Source: Paenibacillus sp. FSL R5-0341 (GTDB taxonomy: Bacteria; Bacillota; Bacilli; Paenibacillales; Paenibacillaceae). From it: 64,000 nt of DNA. Below, piece by piece: positions 35,499 through 44,660 of this stretch (position 1 is its first letter; the number at the start of each line of letters is the position of its first letter). Location: the NCBI RefSeq assembly GCF_037975235.1, contig NZ_CP150241.1, positions 248,001 through 312,000 of the forward strand, given 5' to 3'. The position numbers and the translations under genes are program-made. The notes under the pieces are model-generated. The model saw nothing but the letters and a program-made list of their open reading frames with translations. It had not been told where the DNA came from and did not search any database.

Positions 35499-37091
35499 AT
35501 GAAGAGGAATTTACAAAAATCAATCCTGCTCACCATCGTATCCATGTTCGTTGTGTTCTTGCTTGCAGCTTGTGGTACTACCAATAATCCATCGACCTCG
35601 TCGGATGCAACGGAGAAGTCGGCGGCTACGGACAATGGTACGACAAGTGCACCAACGCATCTGAATGTGGCCCTGTTCTGGCTTGGCAGCAACCTGGACC
35701 CGGCAGAAGAATGGAACGGCTGGACACTTACGCGTGCAGCGATTGGTGAGACACTGATTCAGTTTGAAGAGAATATGAAGCTGGTTCCTAAAATTGCAGA
35801 TACCTGGGAACGTGTGGATGATACGACATGGCATTTTCATATTCGAGAGGGTGTAACTTTCCATAACGGAAACAAAGTAACCGCCGACGCGGTGAAAAAA
35901 TCGATCGAACGCTCCATTGAGTTAAATGAAAGAGGTAAAGCAACTGTGCCAGTTGCGTCGATGACTGCTGAAGGACAAGATCTGACGATCAAGACGACAG
36001 AGCCTTACGCATCCTTGCTTGGCAATATTGCCGAGCCGCTGTTTATCATCGTGGATACTAGCGCAGATACATTCAAATTCAAGAGCGAGCCGATTGCTAC
36101 TGGACCATTTATGGTGACAGGATATACGCCGGATCAGGAGATCCAGGTGAAAAAGTATGACGGGTATTGGGGCGGTGCGGCAGATGTCGACACATTGACG
36201 TTGAAATACATCAAGGATGACAGCACACGTGCTCTTGCTCTGCAATCTGGTGAGATTGATGTAGCAAGTAACGTGGGACGCAGCAGTCTGGCATTATTCC
36301 AGGACAAGAGTCAATATACCATTGATGAAATTCCAAGCCTGCGCACCCAGTTCGTATGGTTCAACACGACCAATCCACTGCTGAGTGACCCGGAGGTTCG
36401 CAGGGCGATCTCTTATGGTATTGATCGGGAGATGTACGCAAATACGCTGGTGGGCGGTCAGGCAGCCAAAGGACCATTCACCTCAGCTCTGCCTTTTGGC
36501 TATGACAAGATCAAAGGATATGATTACGAACCCGAGAAAGCTAAACAGCTGCTGGATGGGGCTGGATTCAAGGATGCAGATGGCGATGGCATTCGTGAAA
36601 AAGATGCCAAGAAGCTGACGCTACAACTGATTCTCAACTCCGCTTACGAGTCCGATTCAATTGTGGCTGCTGCGATGCAGTCCCAGCTTAAGGAGATCGG
36701 TGTTCAATTGGAGATGACCTCTTATGAGGATCTAACCGATCATCAGAAGAGCGGAAATTACGATCTTGCTTTAACAAGTATCAATACAGGCATCACGGGT
36801 GACCCGCAATATATTTTGGATTTCTACTTTATGACGGGTGCGGAATGGAATGTGGGCGGATATAGCAATCCGAAGCTCGATGAAGTCATTACTCGTCTTC
36901 ACTCCGAGTTTGATGTGGAGAAAAGGTATGCTCTCGCAGCAGAGGCTCAGCAGATGATTCTGGATGATGCAGCCTATATGTTTTTGACCTATACCCCGAT
37001 TAATATTGTGAGTAAAAGTACCGTGCAAGGTGCGACGATGTATCCCATCGACTTTTATCTGTTGGATCGTAATATTAAGGTTGGGCAGTAA
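35499..37091 (+). CDS. Extracellular binding lipoprotein, OppA/NikA family
   Basis: A 530-residue lipoprotein with signal LLTIVSMFVVFLLAAC (lipobox LAAC) and a Ser/Thr linker. The mature part is SBP_bac_5: GETLIQFEENMKLVPKIADTWERVDDTTWHFHIREGVTFHNG, YDGYWGG, DPEVRRAISYGIDREMY and DADGDGIREKD. These features fit the NikA/opine-metal branch slightly better than peptide binders, but the ligand cannot be decided by eye. Control by a cobalamin riboswitch suggests cobalt, a cobalt-chelate or a corrinoid precursor (inference). Confidence 0.88.
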   Translation: MKRNLQKSILLTIVSMFVVFLLAACGTTNNPSTSSDATEKSAATDNGTTSAPTHLNVALFWLGSNLDPAEEWNGWTLTRAAIGETLIQFEENMKLVPKIADTWERVDDTTWHFHIREGVTFHNGNKVTADAVKKSIERSIELNERGKATVPVASMTAEGQDLTIKTTEPYASLLGNIAEPLFIIVDTSADTFKFKSEPIATGPFMVTGYTPDQEIQVKKYDGYWGGAADVDTLTLKYIKDDSTRALALQSGEIDVASNVGRSSLALFQDKSQYTIDEIPSLRTQFVWFNTTNPLLSDPEVRRAISYGIDREMYANTLVGGQAAKGPFTSALPFGYDKIKGYDYEPEKAKQLLDGAGFKDADGDGIREKDAKKLTLQLILNSAYESDSIVAAAMQSQLKEIGVQLEMTSYEDLTDHQKSGNYDLALTSINTGITGDPQYILDFYFMTGAEWNVGGYSNPKLDEVITRLHSEFDVEKRYALAAEAQQMILDDAAYMFLTYTPINIVSKSTVQGATMYPIDFYLLDRNIKVGQ

Positions 37092-37888
37092 TGAAGCCGC
37101 TGCTTAGTGTCAATAACCTTTCCGTAACCTACAAGGGTGATTCTCTGGCTCTACAGGAATTGTCCTTCTCCATGAATAAGGGGGAGATTATCGGAATTGT
37201 AGGTGAAAGTGGGAGTGGAAAGTCGACCCTGATTCGGGCCTTGCTTGGCCTGTTACCAGAAGGTGGTCGGTACACCGGAGGAGAGATCTCATTTCAGGAA
37301 AAAATGCTTCTACGTGACTCGCGATTGGATTGGGCTGGAGTGCGCGGGAAGCGGATCGCCATGGTGTTTCAGGACAGTGGTTCGTACCTTAATCCGATTC
37401 GCAGCATCGGCAGTCAGTATATCGAAGCAATTCGTACTCATTTCACCTTGTCCAGAAAAGCTGCTCGAATCATGGCCGTAAATATGCTCTCGGACATGGG
37501 ATTGCATGATCCGGAACGAATTATGTGTGCATATCCCTCGCAGCTTAGTGGGGGCATGAAACAACGCACGGCAATTGCTATGGCGGTTACGATGGAACCT
37601 GAACTCTTACTTGCAGATGAGCCGACAAGTGCATTGGATGTGACGACACAAAATGAAGTAATGAATCGATTGAGCGAGCTTCGCTCCCGTCAAGGGACAG
37701 GCATGATCATCGTCACGCATAACATTGCCGTTGCAGCTCATATGGCTGACCGAATTGGTGTCATGTGGGGTGGTACATTGGTTGAAATGGAAGATACTTT
37801 CCGCGTCATATCCGATCCTCGGCATGAGTATACTCGCAAGCTACTTAGTGCTGTACCTGAATTGGAGGGAAATGTTCATGGCTCATGA
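37091..37888 (+). CDS. ABC transporter ATPase, DppD/NikD-like
   Basis: A 265-residue ATPase. Walker A is GESGSGKST, the signature is LSGGMKQRT, and Walker B is LLLADEPTSALDVTTQ. The start ATG overlaps the TAA of the binding-protein gene by one base. It is shorter than typical DppD proteins (about 330) because it lacks the C-terminal Cys-rich/oligopeptide extension, which is normal for NikD-type subunits. It energises uptake with the following ATPase. Confidence 0.9.
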   Translation: MKPLLSVNNLSVTYKGDSLALQELSFSMNKGEIIGIVGESGSGKSTLIRALLGLLPEGGRYTGGEISFQEKMLLRDSRLDWAGVRGKRIAMVFQDSGSYLNPIRSIGSQYIEAIRTHFTLSRKAARIMAVNMLSDMGLHDPERIMCAYPSQLSGGMKQRTAIAMAVTMEPELLLADEPTSALDVTTQNEVMNRLSELRSRQGTGMIIVTHNIAVAAHMADRIGVMWGGTLVEMEDTFRVISDPRHEYTRKLLSAVPELEGNVHGS

Positions 37889-38759
37889 GGAGTTACCGAT
37901 TCTGGAACTGAGAAACCTGTGCAAAACCTACGAGTTAAAGGGGCACAGGACAGTTGATGCACTGAAAGCTGTTCATTTGGAGCTGTATCCGGGAGAATGT
38001 CTGGGGATTGTCGGGGAGAGTGGGAGCGGGAAGAGCACACTGGCTAGATGTGTAACCCATTTGGAGCGATTAACTTCAGGACAGATTCGATATCGTCAGC
38101 AGGATATTACCCGATTGAACGGAAAGGCGCTACGGCAGCAACGAAAACAGATCCAGATGGTATTCCAGGAGCCTTCGGCTATCTTTAATCCGCGAATGAA
38201 GATTGGAGCTTTTATCCGGGAGCCACTCATTAATTATAAAATAATGAAAGGCCAGCAAGCGGAGCAGGAAGTGCTCAGGCTGTTGGGAAGGGTAGGATTG
38301 TCTGCCGCTACGGCGGATAAATATCCGCATGAACTGAGCGGGGGAGAGCAGCAGAGAGCAGTTATTGCTCGTGCGATTGGAGTAGAGCCAGACATCATCC
38401 TGTTCGATGAAGCCACCTCCGCACTGGATGTTTCCATTCAGCAGCAGATCCTGGATCTGTTGGTGGAGTTGAGAAAGGATACAGGTATCTCATCTATTTT
38501 CATATCGCATGATCTGGCGGTGGTCCAGCAGGTTAGTGATCGAATTGCCGTGATGTACCAAGGCGAAGTCGTTGAGGTTGTGGAGAGTTCACAGCTAACC
38601 AGCTCAGCGAATCATCCCTACACCCGTAGCCTAATGGCCTCGGTGTTGTCCGTGAGGGAAATGAAGCATAAGGTGCAGGCGCAGAAGCAGGAAGCGGAAC
38701 AAGAACAGGAACAGGAACAAGAGAAGGTGGAGGTTCTTCAGGAAAGTCTTTCGGGATAA
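37878..38759 (+). CDS. ABC transporter ATPase, DppF/NikE-like
   Basis: A 293-residue ATPase with Walker A GESGSGKST, signature LSGGEQQRA and Walker B IILFDEATSALDVSIQ. ATG 37878 follows GGAGGGAA and overlaps the previous gene by 11 bp; the longer open frame from 37725 has no such support. The C-terminal 30 residues are a low-complexity Gln/Glu run (EAEQEQEQEQEKVEV) encoded by a short GAACAG-type repeat, unusual for this family. Confidence 0.9.
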   Translation: MAHEELPILELRNLCKTYELKGHRTVDALKAVHLELYPGECLGIVGESGSGKSTLARCVTHLERLTSGQIRYRQQDITRLNGKALRQQRKQIQMVFQEPSAIFNPRMKIGAFIREPLINYKIMKGQQAEQEVLRLLGRVGLSAATADKYPHELSGGEQQRAVIARAIGVEPDIILFDEATSALDVSIQQQILDLLVELRKDTGISSIFISHDLAVVQQVSDRIAVMYQGEVVEVVESSQLTSSANHPYTRSLMASVLSVREMKHKVQAQKQEAEQEQEQEQEKVEVLQESLSG

Positions 38760-38820
38760 CTCGATGTGCGGTTCGGTAGAAGTTTAAGTCAGGTTATAAA
38801 AAGAGAATTACAAAAAAAAT

Positions 38821-38866
38821 GGGTTCCCCGGAAGTCTATAGATGACTTTCAGGGGAACCTTTTTGT
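38821..38866 (+). terminator. Rho-independent terminator of the B12-regulated operon
   Basis: GGTTCCCC with GGGGAACC stem followed by TTTTT. Confidence 0.88.
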
Positions 38867-39176
38867 TGTATAACAGGCATGTTTTGTATAGTTGGGACGT
38901 GATATAGAAATACAGCAATAGCTTGTGAATGCTTCATCGTATGTCGTTTAATACACCTATGTCATTCAGTACACCATAGTTTTGCGTAGAATGTATAGTA
39001 CTTATGCTGGCACTTCATAGTTATTTCATCATACAATTATTGATTGCTTTATTGGGTTATTATCGCTATAAATACAGTCAGTCTTATTTTGGAGAGGTAC
39101 ACCGCACAAGACTCTTCTGTCCACATGTAGTTGTCTACATCTGCCTAGTCAGTTGTATTGACTTGGGTGATTCAAG
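38867..39176. other. Intergenic region, no feature recognised
   Basis: AT-rich DNA between the operon terminator and the end of the convergent secreted-protein gene. Only a small hairpin (ATGTAG/CTACAT, near 39124) is seen. No U-tract terminator for the minus-strand gene was found. Confidence 0.5.
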
Positions 39177-42100
39177 CTAGTGTGGTACTTGGGATTGGAA
39201 ATCGTTCCGACTGGACAGATCAGCATGGTAAAAGACAATATCGCCATCCTTCAGCGGCCAGGTTCTACCTTGGCTGTCAGTTGGTGTGTTGTTGAAACCT
39301 TCCATCTGCCATTGATTCATCAATGGTGCATGAATATATTGCAGATGGGGTGCCTCTGTATTTCCATTCCGCAGGCTCTCCATGTTGAAGTTGACCACAA
39401 TATAGCCATTTTTCAGAAAAATATTCGATTTCTCATCTAGTTGATTTTGTCGGGCAAGGGGTTCGAGATCCGTACCTTTTGGTACGGCATATACATCGGC
39501 TGGTAAGCTGTACTCCCCGTACCAGCGTTGGATTGCTGCATTGGCCCGGTCCACGTTGACCCCGGAAGGAATGTCCGTTTTGGGCCCAATAAGCGTCCTA
39601 ATCGGAGCGGACAGGATCATCCAGTCATAGCGACCTACCCACGTTTTTTGATGAGAAGTCTGATCGACCAAGCGGACCATATGTTCTGCCAGCGTACGTT
39701 GGTTACGTTCTTCCGCTGACAGTTCATAAGTATACTGATAACGCGCTGTATCGCCTAACTCTGTGCCGGGTACATTTCGAAGCCTTGAGTTCAGGACAAC
39801 AAAGCGTTTCTCCAGATCCTGTGCCGATCCGATACGGATTAGGCGTTCCTGACCGCGATGGTAGTACAGATCCACTTCTTGCCGGGAGGCCCCGTCTTTA
39901 CTCACAAAAGCAAAAGTGGGTGTTATTCTAATCCCATCCTGTTTGCCAAACATATTGCCCTTGGTCTTCAGATCGAACTTGAAATGGTACCCCGTCTTCA
40001 CAGACGCGTTAGCGAATCCCTGCACCGGATGGCTTCCTGGTCGGATGGGCAATACAAATGGAGCCAGGTTACCTCGTGGATTACCATCAATGCTATTCAT
40101 CCCAGTCCAGTAGCTATAGCCCGTTGGTTCGGGACTGCCCAATCGCTTGCGAAATACATTTTCCCAGTTGTAATCGGAGATATCAGTGACGTGAAAATCA
40201 TATAACCTTCCGATGACATCTACGGGTACGGTGTCTGCTGCAACATGATGTGCCAAATGGGTATTGGCATCCTGTTGCTCGGTAAAGTTTGCCGGTGCAT
40301 TCTCTGCAATGTTGCGGAATACAATGTGATACTTGCCTTCGTCTACCCATACAGGGAGATAGAATGTGGTGTCCAGTTGATTGACCGGAATATCGACCCA
40401 TGTCTTGGCAGGGATAAACTGACTCCGGTCAGCGTTATAGACATCAAACGGGAATTGTACCTGTTTGATCCGAAAATATTTGGCATAGTCCCGATTTCCA
40501 TAACCGGGATAACTCGCTGCGTCCAAGTGCTGTCCTGATGTGGGAATTCGCACAATGAACGGACGCTCCAGAATGAGTGCAGCGCTGGTTGGGTCCGGTG
40601 CGGTTTTCTGATTATGCGGCTGATCATCCGATACCCAGGCGTAGTTGACGACAGGGGTGTGTACCGTGACGGTATTGATGCCGTTAATCGGCAATACTTT
40701 GTTGGCGCCGCCGTTCACGTTACCCGGTAGCAAATCATAATAAATCTCTCCAGAGCTTGTGGTGTCTGCTTTATTCAGCAGAGAATTGCTGATCATATTA
40801 CCCGGTTTGTACAGTACATCGCGCCCAATTGTTGTTGGATTAGGAATGTTGGATGGTGTTGGGCCATCTTTGGTTGCTTCCACATCATTCATAATGGTTG
40901 TGCTGTTGAATTTTACTAGATCATTATTCACTTTACTTTGAGGTGTGTTGGATTCAGCCATGCCTTTTAACCGTGATGTATCATCAGGCACACTGGGAGG
41001 TTGATTCAAACCACCTGTTATTTTGGGTGGAGTATATGATATTGAAGTGGTTTGCCCTGGTCGAACATGGCTTTCTACAGATTCATCATTTCTAGACTCC
41101 AGTGTTGGTGGTGTGTATCCTGTTGGATTCATCGTAACGCTCTCACCAGGCAAAGCGTAATTATTCATGGTTGCTTTAGCGATCTTGTATACTTCCAGAT
41201 TGTTAATTTTCCAATAGGAGTAATCTCTTGTGATTTGGAAGATGTATGGCTTGGGTACCGTGTCGTTCGCGGGTATGGGCGGTCCTGGTGTACAACCATC
41301 ATCATCACATATTTCTGGTCCAGGTACTGTCCATTCTCTGTCGTAAGAGATTGTGATATTGCAGTCGTATGTAACTCTACCGCTCATTTTCGCCCAAGCT
41401 TGTTTAAACAGGTAATTGTCAGCTAAGGCATTCGTGTAGAGTGATTCAGAAGTAGGGATTCCTTTTAATACATTGAATGTCTCATTATCTCTGTTATCTG
41501 ACTTAATAACACCATTGGCATTTGGATCGAGATCATTCATGCTCATGATGGTCCCAGCAGAAGGTGGTCCAATCGTTGGCGTGCAACCTCCACCACCGCC
41601 TCCGTTACCGTTCTCACCACCAGGACCCGGATCTTCTTCAACGCCAATGTTTGTTGTGGTAGTTAAGGTGAAATCGTCTTTTTCCCACAATACGGTGATG
41701 GTTGTTGTTCCTCTACTGACGGCTTGAACTAATCCGGAATTACTAACGGTAGCGACACCAGGATTGGAAGATTCCCATGTAGTTGTACCACCGCTGCCAG
41801 TGTTTACATTGGTCTCCGCTCCAAAGTTTCCATCTCCAGTTTTCGTTTTGACCGTAGCATTCAATTGTTTGGATTGGTTCAAGCTAAGTTGCCCGCCAGC
41901 GGTTAGGTTGATCTCTTTGGTTATTTCAACAAGACCTTTCCAGTAAAGATCTGTATTGAAGATGTAATCTGCCGACCATTTAGGTGAGTTATATTCTCTA
42001 GCAGCTGTTGCATTGATAACGCCCCCTATTTTCATTGTGAACACTGTTCTTCTACCATTGAAGGAGTCAACAGAAACAAGTTTAGGCATGTTTAAATCCG

Positions 42101-42593
42101 CATTGTAATATTGGTTGTCGTCCATATAATGAGGCGTTAGAGAGACCTCGGTTAATTCTGATCTTGGATAAGGATCGCTGTTCTTATCCATGTAAACTGC
42201 AGGTTTGTAAACTTCTTTATCGAGATCAAGATCAACACAAACTGTCGAAGAAACAGGACGATTCGTTGAAGGGTCGTTAGTTAGCAAAACATGATCATTA
42301 GGCCCACTACATCCGCCATCAACACTCCATCTTAAATCGTCAATTTGATAAATATAAATACCGAGATTGGTCATTTTTTGTCCTTCAACAGGTGTAACTT
42401 TTCGTTGAGATTTCGCAGGTGTTTCAGGCACCATATATTGAGGTTTTATTGCAGGTTTAGTACCAGGTCCGCCACCAGCGTACACAAATGAATAAGGTGT
42501 TAATAAAGCGCAGATGGTTAGAAAGGCTATCAGTAATTTACTGATAGCTGGCTTTAACCTTAGATCTTTTATCTTATTTTGTATCGATGACAC
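39177..42593 (-). CDS. Very large secreted protein with Ig-like (Big2-type) domain
   Basis: A 1138-residue exported protein. The N-terminal signal peptide is about residues 15-39 (LLIAFLTICALLTPYSFVYA). Residues about 225-315 form a bacterial Ig-like unit (TTTWESSNPGVATVSNSGLVQAVSRGTTTITV). A Gly-rich hinge (GGENGNGGGGGG) and a few Cys follow, then a long beta-rich C-terminal half. I cannot assign a family with certainty; from memory similar Paenibacillus proteins are labelled DUF5704. The start is GTG 42593, inside the end of the SLH gene (20-bp overlap), after AGGGGG. The 3' half of the gene is GC-richer than the 5' half. Probably part of a cell-surface structure with the SLH protein. Confidence 0.75.
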   Translation of the reverse strand: MSSIQNKIKDLRLKPAISKLLIAFLTICALLTPYSFVYAGGGPGTKPAIKPQYMVPETPAKSQRKVTPVEGQKMTNLGIYIYQIDDLRWSVDGGCSGPNDHVLLTNDPSTNRPVSSTVCVDLDLDKEVYKPAVYMDKNSDPYPRSELTEVSLTPHYMDDNQYYNADLNMPKLVSVDSFNGRRTVFTMKIGGVINATAAREYNSPKWSADYIFNTDLYWKGLVEITKEINLTAGGQLSLNQSKQLNATVKTKTGDGNFGAETNVNTGSGGTTTWESSNPGVATVSNSGLVQAVSRGTTTITVLWEKDDFTLTTTTNIGVEEDPGPGGENGNGGGGGGCTPTIGPPSAGTIMSMNDLDPNANGVIKSDNRDNETFNVLKGIPTSESLYTNALADNYLFKQAWAKMSGRVTYDCNITISYDREWTVPGPEICDDDGCTPGPPIPANDTVPKPYIFQITRDYSYWKINNLEVYKIAKATMNNYALPGESVTMNPTGYTPPTLESRNDESVESHVRPGQTTSISYTPPKITGGLNQPPSVPDDTSRLKGMAESNTPQSKVNNDLVKFNSTTIMNDVEATKDGPTPSNIPNPTTIGRDVLYKPGNMISNSLLNKADTTSSGEIYYDLLPGNVNGGANKVLPINGINTVTVHTPVVNYAWVSDDQPHNQKTAPDPTSAALILERPFIVRIPTSGQHLDAASYPGYGNRDYAKYFRIKQVQFPFDVYNADRSQFIPAKTWVDIPVNQLDTTFYLPVWVDEGKYHIVFRNIAENAPANFTEQQDANTHLAHHVAADTVPVDVIGRLYDFHVTDISDYNWENVFRKRLGSPEPTGYSYWTGMNSIDGNPRGNLAPFVLPIRPGSHPVQGFANASVKTGYHFKFDLKTKGNMFGKQDGIRITPTFAFVSKDGASRQEVDLYYHRGQERLIRIGSAQDLEKRFVVLNSRLRNVPGTELGDTARYQYTYELSAEERNQRTLAEHMVRLVDQTSHQKTWVGRYDWMILSAPIRTLIGPKTDIPSGVNVDRANAAIQRWYGEYSLPADVYAVPKGTDLEPLARQNQLDEKSNIFLKNGYIVVNFNMESLRNGNTEAPHLQYIHAPLMNQWQMEGFNNTPTDSQGRTWPLKDGDIVFYHADLSSRNDFQSQVPH

Positions 42594-43860
42594 TAAAGAT
42601 TGCCCCCTCTTTGGTTTCTAAGGTCACAGCCCTCGTCACAGATTGATTAAAATGTAACATTCCTTGTGCCCAATATATAGGGTTTGTAACTCCAAATACT
42701 CCTCTGTTCAAAGTGTAATCTCCTGTTTTTGGAGCTCCGTATGACAAAAATGATTTTGACTGAGGGGAAGCCAGAGGATTAAAAGTAGCTGAATTAAGGA
42801 GACTTCCGGCTTGTGGTTGGTTCATGGATGCCGATTTAATATTTAAATCAAACTCAACAAAAGAAAAATACCTATCATTTTGGAGTTTTACTCCTTCATC
42901 TACAAAAACGGGATAATAAATGCTACGGCTATTACTAGCGACATTAGTATCAACAATAATCCAATTCAAAACTTTAAGATCTGCATAATTTGTATCGGTA
43001 ACGATCTCTTTATTTCTAACTTTTGAAAAGTCATCGTTCACAACCTCATCGTACTTCTGATTGCTGGATAGAATAATTTTTCTTTCAGGTGTTTTTTTAA
43101 AAGAATTTGCAATAACACTCAAATTCGTCCCCGTCAAACCCACTGCTCGCAGCTCATTTAAACCTTGAAAATCGTCAGGCTTAGTCTTGGCAACTGCTGC
43201 ATAACGGGCAATTAACACAGCAACTTCTGCCCGAGTGGTGGTACGATCCACACCAAATGTTTTATCGTTTGCTACACTCATTAATCCCGTTCCCAGGGCA
43301 ACGGCTACTGCATTCTTTTGAGCGCTTGCGAGTTTGCCTGTGAAATATTCCTTTGCAGGCACAACGGTGTTGGTCACATCAGAGAATGCTTGTTTGTACT
43401 CAGGATCAACTACGGTTAATCCTTGCGTCAACCATGTAGCCATTTCGCCTCGTTGAAGAGCACCTTGTGCATCCAATTTCCCCTTGTAATTAGAAGGGCT
43501 GATAAAACCTTTTGCTATAGCAATAGAGACACCGCTCTTTGCCCACTCGGGTATGTCCGTGAAATTGTTTTGTTCTTGTGTTGATGCATTAGGCTGGTCG
43601 GATAGACGTCCTAGGATACTTGCCATTTCAGCTTTGGTGACAGGTGAGCTTGGTTTAAATGTTCCGTCGGCATATCCTTTGAAATACCCTTGTTCCACGG
43701 CCGAATTAATTGCTGAGGATGCCCAGTGTGTAGCTGGAACGTCCTTGAATTTAGTTGTGGCTTGTGCGGCTTCTACAGAACTCCCAACACTTCCAAAACC
43801 TACGATACCCCCTGTTAATAAAGCCAATGCCGTTACGCCAGAAATCATCATTTTTCTCAT
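42574..43860 (-). CDS. S-layer homology (SLH) domain protein
   Basis: A 428-residue exported protein. The signal peptide (VTALALLTGGIVGFGSVGSSVEA) is followed by three SLH motifs. They begin FKDVPATHWASSAI (with GYADGTFKPSSPVTKAEMASIL), FTDIPEWAKSGVSIAIAKGFI and FSDV..KLASAQKNAVAVALGTGLM..RTTTRAEVAVLI. SLH repeats anchor proteins to pyruvylated secondary cell-wall polymer. The C-terminal 200 residues are not recognised. ATG 43860 follows AGAGGAG; an upstream TTG is less likely. It is AT-rich relative to neighbours and overlaps the large secreted-protein gene. Confidence 0.88.
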   Translation of the reverse strand: MRKMMISGVTALALLTGGIVGFGSVGSSVEAAQATTKFKDVPATHWASSAINSAVEQGYFKGYADGTFKPSSPVTKAEMASILGRLSDQPNASTQEQNNFTDIPEWAKSGVSIAIAKGFISPSNYKGKLDAQGALQRGEMATWLTQGLTVVDPEYKQAFSDVTNTVVPAKEYFTGKLASAQKNAVAVALGTGLMSVANDKTFGVDRTTTRAEVAVLIARYAAVAKTKPDDFQGLNELRAVGLTGTNLSVIANSFKKTPERKIILSSNQKYDEVVNDDFSKVRNKEIVTDTNYADLKVLNWIIVDTNVASNSRSIYYPVFVDEGVKLQNDRYFSFVEFDLNIKSASMNQPQAGSLLNSATFNPLASPQSKSFLSYGAPKTGDYTLNRGVFGVTNPIYWAQGMLHFNQSVTRAVTLETKEGAIFSVIDTK

Positions 43861-44052
43861 GAATCTTACTCCTCTCAATTGTGAATTTTTCTCCTTGATA
43901 TGTACTATTCAGGTTACTAGATACTAAATTTGTGATAATAATCAATATTCTACCATGTAAAACTAGGCTATTGGTATGATTTATCAACAAAATTCCTCCT
44001 CTGCATAGAACTCTTACTACTTCTCTAGACCTATATTTCCTCCAAAAAACAC
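43861..44052. other. AT-rich upstream region of the SLH gene
   Basis: No gene. It must hold the promoter of the SLH/secreted-protein operon on the minus strand, but several A+T-rich hexamers compete and none is convincing. Confidence 0.4.
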
Positions 44053-44086
44053 AAAAAAAGGCCACGAATCCGCAGATTCATAGCCT
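44053..44086 (-). terminator. Terminator downstream of csaA
   Basis: On the minus strand AGGCTATGAATC-TGCG-GATTCGTGGCCT is followed by TTTTTTTG. Confidence 0.8.
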
Positions 44087-44218
44087 TATGCTTTAAGGTC
44101 TCCAACATATGTAGTTCCTTCAATAGTCAATTCAATAGTCAATTCAATAATCAATACTTCAAGAATACTAGATTTCCAAACATTTGAAAAGCCCATATTC
44201 TTCGAACTCAAAATAAAC
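44087..44218. other. Short gap with degenerate tandem repeat
   Basis: An 11-bp unit (like TCAATAGTCAA) is repeated about three times near 44122-44154. No gene. Confidence 0.5.
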
Positions 44219-44548
44219 TCAGGCTATCGGTGTTCCATTTGGCAATGGACTATCCGGTGTGAGCAAGACAACATCACCTTCACCAGGCACGCCGCCCAGC
44301 ACGAGTACTTCAGAGACAAAACCGGCAATCCGCCGGGGTGGAAAATTAACTACAGCAATCACCTGTTTGCCAATGATCATGTCAGGCGTGTAGCGTTGGG
44401 TAATCTGAGCACTGGAACGTTTCAGGCCAAGTGGTCCGAAGTCGATCGTCATTTTAATAGCGGGAATGCGAGCTTTTGGAAAGGGTTCGGCTTCCACCAC
44501 TGTACCAACCCGGATGTCATGTTGCATGAACTCTTCAAAAGTAGCCAT
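44219..44548 (-). CDS. csaA: tRNA-binding chaperone-like protein CsaA
   Basis: A 109-residue single-domain protein with the EMAP/tRNA-binding OB fold found in CsaA and at the C-terminus of methionyl-tRNA synthetase. Motifs are DIRVGTVVEAEPFPKAR at the N-terminus, LKRSSAQITQRYT in the middle, and VVNFPPRRIAGFVSEVLVLG. CsaA has been linked to protein export and to tRNA binding. Length is normal. ATG follows AAAGGAG; monocistronic with its own terminator. Confidence 0.9.
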   Translation of the reverse strand: MATFEEFMQHDIRVGTVVEAEPFPKARIPAIKMTIDFGPLGLKRSSAQITQRYTPDMIIGKQVIAVVNFPPRRIAGFVSEVLVLGGVPGEGDVVLLTPDSPLPNGTPIA

Positions 44549-44597
44549 AGGGGTAGATCTCCTTTCAACTATTAGGGACTATTATAAATGAAAAATC

Positions 44598-44638
44598 GAC
44601 AAAAAATCCAGATTACGCTGTATCGTAACCTGGATTTC
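44598..44638 (-). terminator. Terminator downstream of udk
   Basis: On the minus strand AAATCCAGGTTACGA with TCGTAATCTGGATTT-like pairing ends in TTTTTTGTC. Confidence 0.8.
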
Positions 44639-44660
44639 TGTTGAGGTGCTTTGCAGCTAG

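Noticed and set aside
44122..44154. Short tandem repeat as a CRISPR-like or regulatory array
   Set aside because: Only about three degenerate 11-bp units with no spacers; simple replication slippage explains it.
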